DNA of 6,363 nt from NCBI GenBank assembly GCA_016793565.1, contig JAEUMA010000289.1, forward strand, positions 1 through 6,363, written 5' to 3'. The position numbers and the translations under genes were made by a program. This DNA is from Rhizobiaceae bacterium. Its GTDB lineage: Bacteria > Pseudomonadota > Alphaproteobacteria > Rhizobiales > Rhizobiaceae. The notes below the pieces were generated by a model that was not told the origin of the DNA, did not search any database, and was given only the letters and a program-made list of their open reading frames with translations. Shown piece by piece: positions 1 through 5,240 of the stretch (the stretch's first letter is position 1; every line of letters starts with the position of its first letter).

Positions 1-366
1 CAGTTCCTGGATGGAACGGAGGCTGAGGATAGCCAGGCGCAAATTCGTCAGGCTGTGCGCCCGCGCCTTTTCGGCTGTGCAGTTGCGCGCGAAGTCCAGG
101 CCCCAGCGCCACATATGCGGAATGGCGCTCTTGCGCAGCAGCAAGGGGGCGCTCTCCTGGCCGAGCCAGCCGATGATCTTGGTGGGCATGCCCGGCTGCG
201 CCCAGGGCTGGACCTCGCTGACATGGATGACGCCACCGTTGGCGCGGCTCGTCTCCATGCCGGCGGCCGGCTGCCGCTCGACGACCTCGACCTTGCAGCC
301 CAGCCTCGCCAGGTAATATGCGGTCGCGGTTCCCACGACCCCCGCGCCCAGTACAAGCACCTTCAT
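1..366 (-). CDS. D-amino acid dehydrogenase, DadA-like FAD oxidoreductase (N-terminal part, runs off left edge)
   Basis: The reading frame starts at the ATG at 366-364 and stays open for 122 codons to base 1, so only the N-terminal third of a roughly 410-residue family is present. The protein begins MKVLVLGAGVVGTATAYYLA, a Rossmann beta-alpha-beta FAD-binding fold with GxGxxG at residues 7-12 and the ribose-binding acidic residue E30 at the end of strand 2. An ETSRANGG segment (residues 38-45) follows, then PW and PG motifs near residues 54-60, all in the order seen in DadA small-subunit proteins. Family members oxidatively deaminate D-amino acids to 2-oxo acids and ammonia, passing electrons to the respiratory chain; some relatives act on glycine, sarcosine or hydroxyproline. 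It lies 40 bp downstream of the aldolase-like gene on the same strand, so co-transcription is likely. A G-run at 377-382 is the only Shine-Dalgarno-like sequence. Family is sure; substrate is not. Confidence 0.88.
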   Translation of the reverse strand, partial: MKVLVLGAGVVGTATAYYLARLGCKVEVVERQPAAGMETSRANGGVIHVSEVQPWAQPGMPTKIIGWLGQESAPLLLRKSAIPHMWRWGLDFARNCTAEKARAHSLTNLRLAILSLRSIQEL

Positions 367-406
367 TCTACGGTATCCCCCCGACTGCACCGATTGTTCG
401 TCACCA

Positions 407-1549
407 CTAGTAGCCTCGCGCCTCGATCGGCCAGATGTCGACGAGATCGTCGCCACGCACGCAATGGAATCGGCTGAACAGATTGACCGTCGGGTCGCAG
501 TGCGGCGGCACCAATTCCACCACGGCGCCTACCGCCAGCGGCGCGCTGCCGGCCGGCAGCGCCAGTCCGCCGTGCTCGTCGCCCATGAACCTATATCTGG
601 TATCCGCGGGCGCACCGCGGGCGACGACCGGCACATCGGCCTCCGTGGCGAAGGCCTTCCAGCCGCCGAGGACCACCGCGAGATCGGGCTGGTTGACGCT
701 GACGACGATCGTCTGGACGAACAGCGACTGCTCAAAGGGCGAGTGATGTTCGGGCGTCAGTTCCACCGCGGCATACTGCCTGTCCATGAAGAGATAGGAC
801 CCGGGCTGCAGTTCGGTGTGAACCCTGGCGTCGGCGTCGATGCTGAAGGTTCCCGTGCCGCCGCCCGAGACGATTTCGGGCGGCAGGCCGGCGCTGTTAA
901 GCGCCTGGGTTACGAGGCGGAGCTTCTCCAGCGCGCGGTGCACGACCACGCGACGGTCGGCATAGGCCGGGACATGCTGAAGATGGCCGTAATAGGCCTG
1001 GAGGCCGCTGTAGCGCAGGGCATCGGTCGCCTTGACGCGGCGGGCGAGATCGACCACGCCCTGCACATCGACCACCCCGGTGCGATGCTGGCCGACGTCG
1101 ACATCGATCAGCACGCGCAGCGAAGCGCCCATTTGTGCCGCATGCGACGCCAGCGCCTCGACATAGCCTGCGTCGTCCACGGTGGCGATGACGTCGGGAA
1201 CCCGTGCGGCAAGGCCGACCAGACGCTCAATGCCCGCCGGGCCACCGACCGGAGAAGTGACGAGAATACTCTCCACGCCGGCGTCGGCGACCACTTCGGC
1301 CTCGTCGAGATTGGCGCAGCTGATGCCAACGGCGCCGGCGGCGACCTGCCGCCGCGCGACGTTCGCTGACTTGTGCGCCTTGGCGTGCGGCCGCAGCAGC
1401 AACCCGTTCCGCTGGACGCTGTCCGACATCCTCGCCATGTTCCGCTCGAAGGCGTCCAGGTCGAGGATCAGCGCCGGCGCGTTGAGCAGCTTGCGGGAGC
1501 CACGCCTGCCAATCAGGTCCTGATTGGGCCCCAGTTCGGTAGAACGCAT
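407..1549 (-). CDS. D-threonine aldolase-like PLP enzyme (alanine racemase fold type III; DSD1/DTA family)
   Basis: A 380-residue protein, the usual length for metal-dependent D-threonine aldolases and related 3-hydroxy-D-aspartate aldolases. The N-terminal PLP barrel has the RPHAKAHK motif at residues 53-60, with K57 the expected Schiff-base lysine. A phosphate-cup motif GGGTGT lies at 229-234. Near the C terminus PPHCDPTVNL carries H350 and D352, matching the His-x-Asp metal site of D-threonine aldolase rather than the His-x-Cys zinc site of eukaryotic-type D-serine dehydratase. Known members cleave D-beta-hydroxy-alpha-amino acids to glycine plus an aldehyde (glyoxylate for hydroxyaspartate). 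I chose the ATG at 1549 because the barrel starts soon after it (LLNAPALILDLDAFERNM), whereas the longer frame up to 1795 runs back into the preceding gene. No clear Shine-Dalgarno precedes it, so translation may depend on the upstream gene, whose stop is 50 bp away. D-serine dehydratase or hydroxyaspartate aldolase activity remain possible. Confidence 0.88.
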   Translation of the reverse strand: MRSTELGPNQDLIGRRGSRKLLNAPALILDLDAFERNMARMSDSVQRNGLLLRPHAKAHKSANVARRQVAAGAVGISCANLDEAEVVADAGVESILVTSPVGGPAGIERLVGLAARVPDVIATVDDAGYVEALASHAAQMGASLRVLIDVDVGQHRTGVVDVQGVVDLARRVKATDALRYSGLQAYYGHLQHVPAYADRRVVVHRALEKLRLVTQALNSAGLPPEIVSGGGTGTFSIDADARVHTELQPGSYLFMDRQYAAVELTPEHHSPFEQSLFVQTIVVSVNQPDLAVVLGGWKAFATEADVPVVARGAPADTRYRFMGDEHGGLALPAGSAPLAVGAVVELVPPHCDPTVNLFSRFHCVRGDDLVDIWPIEARGY

Positions 1550-1599
1550 TGCAGCACCAGGATGAGACAAGGTCGACGGGCGGCAGAAGCAACCGGCGG

Positions 1600-2685
1600 C
1601 TAGAAGCCGGACTGCACCTCGAGGAACATGTTTGAGTAGCGCTCGTGCAGTTCCGGCGCCATCGCGGTGTTGGTCAGCGACTGCTCGAGCAGTTCCGAAG
1701 GCGCGCTCAGGCCGATGTCGGCCAGAATCGCCGGGTCCACGAGATCGAACGACTTGCGATTGACGGAAGCGTAACTGTAGTTCTCGATCAGCCATTTGCC
1801 GGTTTCGGTCGAGAGCCAGGCGTCGACATAGTCGTAGGCCTTCTGCTCGTTACCGCCGTTCTTGAGCCGGCAGAAGCCAGCGACCCAGCTGCTGACGCCT
1901 TCCTTCGGCTTCTGCATCAGCTTGACCGGCACGCCCTGAGACTTCAGCGTCTTGTAGGACGACGACCAGGTCCACGCCGCCACGACCTCGCCGGACGCTA
2001 TCGCCTGTTCCACCGTCGTCGGGTCGCTCCAGAAGAACTTCACGAGGTCGCGCAGTTCGGTGAGCCGCTTGTGGATCTTGTCGAACTCCTCGTCACTGGC
2101 ATTGAACGGGTCCTTGATGCCCAGCGTCAAGGCCGCGCCGGCGATGGCCGGATAGAGCTCGGTGCCATAGGAAATCTTGCCGGCGTAGCGCTTGTCCCAC
2201 AGAAGTGACCAGGACTGCTCCGGCACGTCGACGAGATCGGTCCGGTAGAGCACCGAGTCGTAGCCCCAGTCGGTGGGGATCATCCAAAGCTTGCCGTCGC
2301 CGAGAATTCCGGGCGCGTCGTTGAAATAGGGGAACACGTCCGGCCAGTTCGAAAGCCGGCTCACATCCCAGGGTTCGATCAGACCGGCATCGCGCATGCG
2401 CTGCACCTCGAACGTGCCGAGATGCACCAGATCGGTATTGAAGCCCGAGCGCAGCTTGACGAACGCCTCGTCGCCATCGGCAAAGATGGTGATGCTGGGC
2501 GACGAACCATACTTCTTGATGTAGGGCTGATGCAGATCGGGCACTTCATAGCCGGCGAAGTCGAAGACCCGCAGATCGTCATCCGCCACCGACCGGTTGA
2601 CCCCCAGGCTGAGCGCCAGCGGCAGAGAGCCGGCTGAGGCGATCGACTGCAAGACGCGGCGTCTATTGGTGTTTACGAACAGCAT
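1600..2685 (-). CDS. ABC transporter periplasmic substrate-binding protein, spermidine/putrescine (PotD/PotF) type
   Basis: A 361-residue extracellular solute-binding protein, about the normal size for PotD-type proteins. The N terminus is an export signal: NTNRRRVLQ at residues 5-13 resembles a twin-arginine motif, followed by an apolar stretch (residues 14-29) and a likely cleavage site after SVA at 32-34. The mature part opens with RVFDFAGYEVPDLHQPYIKK and continues with a segment reading KLRSGFNTDLVH, then DAGLIEPWDVSRL and a WMIPTDWGYDSVLYRTDLV-like block, the conserved order of this family. It would bind a small solute in the periplasm and deliver it to an inner-membrane permease. No permease or ATPase gene is visible here; they may lie beyond the left edge. 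The start is set by a strong ribosome-binding site; the longer frame to 2808 adds 41 residues ahead of the signal peptide and is rejected. The ligand may be an amino acid, not a polyamine, given the neighbouring enzymes. Confidence 0.9.
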   Translation of the reverse strand: MLFVNTNRRRVLQSIASAGSLPLALSLGVNRSVADDDLRVFDFAGYEVPDLHQPYIKKYGSSPSITIFADGDEAFVKLRSGFNTDLVHLGTFEVQRMRDAGLIEPWDVSRLSNWPDVFPYFNDAPGILGDGKLWMIPTDWGYDSVLYRTDLVDVPEQSWSLLWDKRYAGKISYGTELYPAIAGAALTLGIKDPFNASDEEFDKIHKRLTELRDLVKFFWSDPTTVEQAIASGEVVAAWTWSSSYKTLKSQGVPVKLMQKPKEGVSSWVAGFCRLKNGGNEQKAYDYVDAWLSTETGKWLIENYSYASVNRKSFDLVDPAILADIGLSAPSELLEQSLTNTAMAPELHERYSNMFLEVQSGF

Positions 2686-2690
2686 TCTTC

Positions 2691-2695
2691 CCTCC
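2691..2695 (-). promoter_or_regulatory. Shine-Dalgarno GGAGG of the substrate-binding protein gene
   Basis: On the minus strand the sequence GGAGGGAAGA lies directly ahead of the ATG at 2685, leaving 5 bases between GGAGG and the start codon. This decides the start against the longer frame and suggests strong translation, as expected for an abundant periplasmic binding protein. Confidence 0.8.
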
Positions 2696-2869
2696 GTCGA
2701 AGCGCACGAATCCGGTCCAGTCGGTGGCTGATCATCCACGTCTGGTTCGGCGAGCGACACGGTTGCCAATGGAATTTCGAAGTATCCGAAGACCAACAAC
2801 ACCATCAACTTGTTTCGCGGTCAATACATATGAAGACAAACGCCAGACAATTTTTTCTATTGCGATTTC

Positions 2870-2898
2870 AGTATTTTAGGTTCATGAACTAGCGGCAA
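2870..2898 (-). promoter_or_regulatory. Candidate sigma70-type promoter for the substrate-binding protein operon
   Basis: On the minus strand, TTGCCG (2898-2893) and AATACT (2875-2870) are separated by exactly 17 bases; each matches the consensus at 4 of 6 positions. Transcription would start near 2862 and give a leader of about 175 bases. The spacer contains the palindrome at 2880-2889, so a bound repressor would block it. A second weak candidate (TTGATG, 16 bases, GATACT) lies closer to the gene, around 2780-2810. Neither is strong. Confidence 0.3.
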
Positions 2899-2912
2899 CT
2901 GCAGTTCATCAA
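2881..2912. promoter_or_regulatory. Inverted repeat (candidate MocR operator), two 10-bp arms with 12-bp spacer
   Basis: The left arm TTCATGAACT (2881-2890) and right arm AGTTCATCAA (2903-2912) are inverted copies matching at 9 of 10 positions, with 7 uninterrupted inner matches. Their centres are 22 bp apart, about two helical turns, which suits a dimeric winged-helix protein contacting one face of the DNA. The structure also contains two perfect 10-bp palindromes, GTTCATGAAC (2880-2889) and AACTGCAGTT (2897-2906). It sits over the -35/spacer of the candidate minus-strand promoter. Assignment to the adjacent MocR protein is by position only. Confidence 0.5.
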
Positions 2913-2933
2913 GCAACATTGTCATGATTTCAG

Positions 2934-2939
2934 TACAAT
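2934..2939 (+). promoter_or_regulatory. Candidate -10 element of the MocR gene promoter
   Basis: TACAAT matches the -10 consensus at 5 of 6 positions and would start transcription near 2946, leaving a leader of about 25 bases before the GTG at 2971. No good -35 is found at the proper spacing: the best TTGTCA, at 2919-2924, is too close. The promoter would therefore be weak or activator-dependent. Confidence 0.35.
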
Positions 2940-2970
2940 TTTCCTCGCCGTAGAACAGGAATGACTTGCG

Positions 2971-4419
2971 GTGTCTACTGACTGGAAGAGCGTGCTGCCG
3001 ATCGGTGGCGGCAAACGATATCAGGTCCTCGCCGAGGGGCTGGCCGACGCGATCCTCAGCGGGCGGATAGCAGCCGGCGCGCAGCTTCCGACGCATCGAG
3101 ACATGGCGCATAGGCTCGGCCTATCCGTCTCGACGGTGACGCGTGCCTATGCCGAACTCCAGAGCCGAGGCCTGCTCGTCAACCGGGTCGGCAGCGGTTC
3201 TTTCGTGTCGTCGTTGGCGGGCTCCGATCCCGCGGCCGGCGCGGATGCGGACAAGAAGCCGTCGCGACGCGGTGCAGGCTCGGCGCTGGAAGCGCTGGAC
3301 GGCTCGCTGCGCGACACCAGCGGGCTGATCGACCTGAGCTTCAATGAGGCGCTGATGGGCCCGGCCGCCCGGTCCGTCCAGAAGGGCCTGACCGAACTTC
3401 TCACGGTGGCGGATGTGCGGACGCTGACCGGTTCCCAGCCGGTAGCCGGCAGCGTCGCCCAGAGGGAGGCCGGGGCAGCCTGGCTCAACTTCATCGGTGT
3501 CCACGCGCATCCCGACGAGATCGTGCTGGTTCCCGGATCGCAAGGCTGCCTCGCCACGGTGCTGATGGCGCTGTGCAACAACGGCGACGCGATCCTGACG
3601 GAAGGGCTGACCTGGCCCGGGATCGTGACGGTGGCCAATATCGCAAACGTCCGCATCCGGCCGGTTGCCATGGATGCCGGAGGACTGGCGCCAGAAGATC
3701 TGGACAGGGCCTGCCGCGAATACCGTCCGCGCCTGCTCTACACCATGCCGACACTGCACAACCCGACTTCGATCACCGCAAGCCTGGAGCGCCGCAAGGC
3801 CATCGTCGCGGTTGCGCAGAAGCACGACCTGACGATCGTCGAGGACGACGCCTACGGCTTTCTTCTTGCTACCCCACTTCCGTCCTATTTCGAGCTGCTC
3901 CCCGAAAAGACAATCTATGTGACCAGCCTTTCCAAGGCGGTGGCGGCATCCATCCGCGTCGGTTTCGTGGCGGCGCGGGCGCGCCTGCAGCGCCAACTGC
4001 TTCCAGCGCTGCGGGCCATCACCATGATGACGTCACCAATCGTCGCCGAGATCGCGACGCGGCTGATCAACAATGGCGCCGCGATGCGGGCCGCGTGGGA
4101 TCAGTCCGAAACGCTGGCGCAACGTCAAGTGCTGCTCGACGCCATTCTGGGACCTCGTCCGGCATCCGAGCTATCGCCTTCGATGCATCGCTGGTTCGAA
4201 CTCGACGACCACTGGGATTCGACCGGCTTTGCCGCCGAGGCCTTCCGGCTGGGCGTTTCGGTTGCGGCTGGACCGCTGTTTTCGGCGACGCCCGGCCATG
4301 ACCCCCGCGCCGTACGCATCTCGCTCGGCGGCGATCCCGACGACAAGAGGCTGAAGCGCGCACTGGTTACGCTCGCCGGACTGGCGCGCGGCCGCGCGTC
4401 GGTGCGGCCTATCACATAG
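2971..4419 (+). CDS. MocR-type transcriptional regulator: GntR winged helix-turn-helix fused to PLP aminotransferase-like domain
   Basis: A 482-residue protein with the two-part MocR/PdxR/GabR architecture. Residues about 15-80 form the winged helix (KRYQVLAEGL, LPTHRDMAHRLGLSVSTVTR, RGLLVNRVGSGSFV). A polar linker spans roughly 81-110, and a fold type I aminotransferase-like domain fills the rest. The cofactor site looks intact: N264 in HNPTS, D292 and Y295 in EDDAYGF, the Schiff-base lysine K322 in SLSKAV, and the carboxylate-binding arginine R449 in VRISLGG. Proteins of this type use PLP to sense an amino acid, amine or PLP itself and activate or repress nearby genes. The GTG at 2971 is the furthest possible start, since an in-frame TGA sits at 2962; AGGA ends 10 bases ahead. 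The divergent catabolic operon and the SDR gene 36 bp downstream are the likely targets. An actual aminotransferase is unlikely because of the DNA-binding domain. Confidence 0.93.
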   Translation: MSTDWKSVLPIGGGKRYQVLAEGLADAILSGRIAAGAQLPTHRDMAHRLGLSVSTVTRAYAELQSRGLLVNRVGSGSFVSSLAGSDPAAGADADKKPSRRGAGSALEALDGSLRDTSGLIDLSFNEALMGPAARSVQKGLTELLTVADVRTLTGSQPVAGSVAQREAGAAWLNFIGVHAHPDEIVLVPGSQGCLATVLMALCNNGDAILTEGLTWPGIVTVANIANVRIRPVAMDAGGLAPEDLDRACREYRPRLLYTMPTLHNPTSITASLERRKAIVAVAQKHDLTIVEDDAYGFLLATPLPSYFELLPEKTIYVTSLSKAVAASIRVGFVAARARLQRQLLPALRAITMMTSPIVAEIATRLINNGAAMRAAWDQSETLAQRQVLLDAILGPRPASELSPSMHRWFELDDHWDSTGFAAEAFRLGVSVAAGPLFSATPGHDPRAVRISLGGDPDDKRLKRALVTLAGLARGRASVRPIT

Positions 4420-4443
4420 AAAACAAACGGCAATTTACGATAT

Positions 4444-4448
4444 GGAGG
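4444..4448 (+). promoter_or_regulatory. Shine-Dalgarno GGAGG of the SDR gene
   Basis: GGAGG lies 7 bases ahead of the ATG at 4456, near-ideal spacing, in a purine-rich stretch. It fixes that start over an out-of-frame ATG at 4442 and suggests efficient translation within a MocR-SDR transcript. Confidence 0.75.
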
Positions 4449-4455
4449 AAAAGGG

Positions 4456-5214
4456 ATGCGGGGAAGACTGGAGGGGAAGACCGCGATCGTTCTCGGAGGA
4501 TCGCGCGGCATCGGAAGGGCGGTGGTGGAAGCCTTCGTACAGGAAGGAGCAGCCGTCGTGCTGGCGGACGTCAACGATCAGCTCGGCACGTCACTCGCCG
4601 GTACATTTCCGGACCGGGTCAGCTACATGCACGCCGACATCGCCAGCCGAACGGACATGCAAAACGTCGTGCAGGCGACGCAAGATCTGCACGGAAGGAT
4701 CGACATTCTCGCTCAGGTCGCGGGCATCTACCCGCTGAACCCGATCGAGAAAATATCCGAGGACGAGTGGGACCGCGTTCTGGCAGTCAATCTGAAGGGG
4801 CCTTTCCTCGCCATTCAGGCCTGCTTCCCGGTCATGAAACGGCAGCGCTACGGTCGCATCGTCTTGACCGGATCGATCACGGGCCCACTGGTCTCCTATC
4901 CGGACCACGCGCACTATTCGGCCAGCAAGGCGGGGCTCGAAGGCCTGGCGCGATGCGCTGCCATCGAAGGGGCGGAGTTCGGCATCACCGTCAACGTCGT
5001 GGCGCCCGGCAACGTCGACACCGAGAACGTGCGCGCGGAGGTCGGCGACGAGATCATGGACAGCATGGCTCTGTCGACGCCGCTCAAGCGCCTCGCCACG
5101 CCGGCCGAAGTCGCGGAAACAACGCTATTCCTCGCGTCCGACGCGGCCGCCTACATGACAGGCCGAAGTCTCGTTCTCGACGGCGGCCAGACCCTGCTCG
5201 AAGGGAAGCTGTAG
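4456..5214 (+). CDS. Short-chain dehydrogenase/reductase (classical SDR, FabG-like)
   Basis: A 252-residue classical SDR of normal length. The nucleotide-binding loop GGSRGIG is at residues 14-20. D38, ending strand 2 (VVLAD), points to NAD(H) rather than NADP(H). The catalytic set is present: N112 in AVNLKGPF, S140 in LTGSITG, and Y154/K158 in HYSASK. PGNVDTE follows at the substrate lid, and the C terminus has the usual SLVLDGGQ strand. The normally conserved NNAG motif after strand 4 is replaced by QVAG. Such enzymes interconvert alcohols and ketones in the cytoplasm. Annotation as 3-oxoacyl-ACP reductase would be by similarity only, and a role on a hydroxy acid or hydroxy amino acid intermediate fits the neighbourhood better. 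It follows the MocR gene by 36 bp and is probably co-transcribed with it. Family is certain, substrate unknown. Confidence 0.92.
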   Translation: MRGRLEGKTAIVLGGSRGIGRAVVEAFVQEGAAVVLADVNDQLGTSLAGTFPDRVSYMHADIASRTDMQNVVQATQDLHGRIDILAQVAGIYPLNPIEKISEDEWDRVLAVNLKGPFLAIQACFPVMKRQRYGRIVLTGSITGPLVSYPDHAHYSASKAGLEGLARCAAIEGAEFGITVNVVAPGNVDTENVRAEVGDEIMDSMALSTPLKRLATPAEVAETTLFLASDAAAYMTGRSLVLDGGQTLLEGKL

Positions 5215-5240
5215 CGAACGAACCCACACATTCCGCGCGG

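Larger units (their letters stand above)
2864..2935 (+). repeat. Direct repeat GATTTCAGTA, two perfect copies (2864-2873 and 2926-2935)
   Basis: Two identical 10-base copies in the same orientation start 62 bp apart, close to six helical turns, and flank the dyad. The first copy overlaps the candidate -10 of the minus-strand promoter, and the second overlaps the candidate -10 of the MocR promoter. Well-studied MocR proteins such as GabR use spaced direct repeats, so these could be operator half-sites. Two 10-base matches in an AT-rich region could also arise by chance. Confidence 0.4.
2686..2970. promoter_or_regulatory. Divergent promoter/operator region between the transport-catabolic operon and the MocR gene
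   Basis: This 285-bp stretch separates the start codons of two divergent genes and contains no convincing gene. The half near the binding-protein gene (about 2686-2820) has ordinary composition and would be an untranslated leader of that operon. The part from about 2820 to 2950 is markedly AT-richer by eye and carries all the repeats: a dyad at 2881-2912, palindromes at 2880-2889 and 2897-2906, and a 10-bp direct repeat at 2864 and 2926. Candidate promoters face both ways. MocR regulators commonly control themselves and a divergent gene from such a region, so it is the expected site of regulation; binding itself is inferred. Confidence 0.7.

Noticed and set aside
464..1369. Long plus-strand open frame (301 codons) antisense to the aldolase-like gene
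   Set aside because: It is a shadow of GC-rich codon use. The translation is Arg/Gly/His-rich without recognisable motifs, and the opposite strand encodes a clear family protein.
407..1549. Identification as BhcC of the beta-hydroxyaspartate cycle
   Set aside because: Same enzyme family, but the visible neighbours are not the aminotransferase, dehydratase and iminosuccinate reductase genes of that cycle, and the regulator is MocR-type rather than IclR-type.
1550..1795. N-terminal extension of the aldolase-like protein by 82 residues
   Set aside because: It overlaps the end of the binding-protein gene, has no family-like content, and the PLP barrel begins just after the ATG at 1549.
2686..2808. 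N-terminal extension of the binding protein by 41 residues
   Set aside because: It would bury the twin-arginine-like signal peptide, and the strong GGAGG lies just ahead of the internal ATG at 2685.
2851..2856. T-run as a possible intrinsic terminator
   Set aside because: No GC-rich hairpin precedes it on the plus strand, and no gene ends there.
2857..3111. 84-codon minus-strand frame across the divergent intergenic region
   Set aside because: It overlaps the start of the MocR gene and the repeat cluster, has no motifs, and is better explained as a chance frame.
3121..3996. Minus-strand open frame (291 codons) antisense to the MocR gene
   Set aside because: Low-complexity, Arg/Gly/Gln-rich translation with no family resemblance, fully covered by a well-supported gene on the other strand.
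5215..5240. Possible bidirectional terminator between the convergent SDR and FAD oxidase genes
   Set aside because: The 26-bp gap shows no inverted repeat with a T-tract, so I could not support a terminator by eye.
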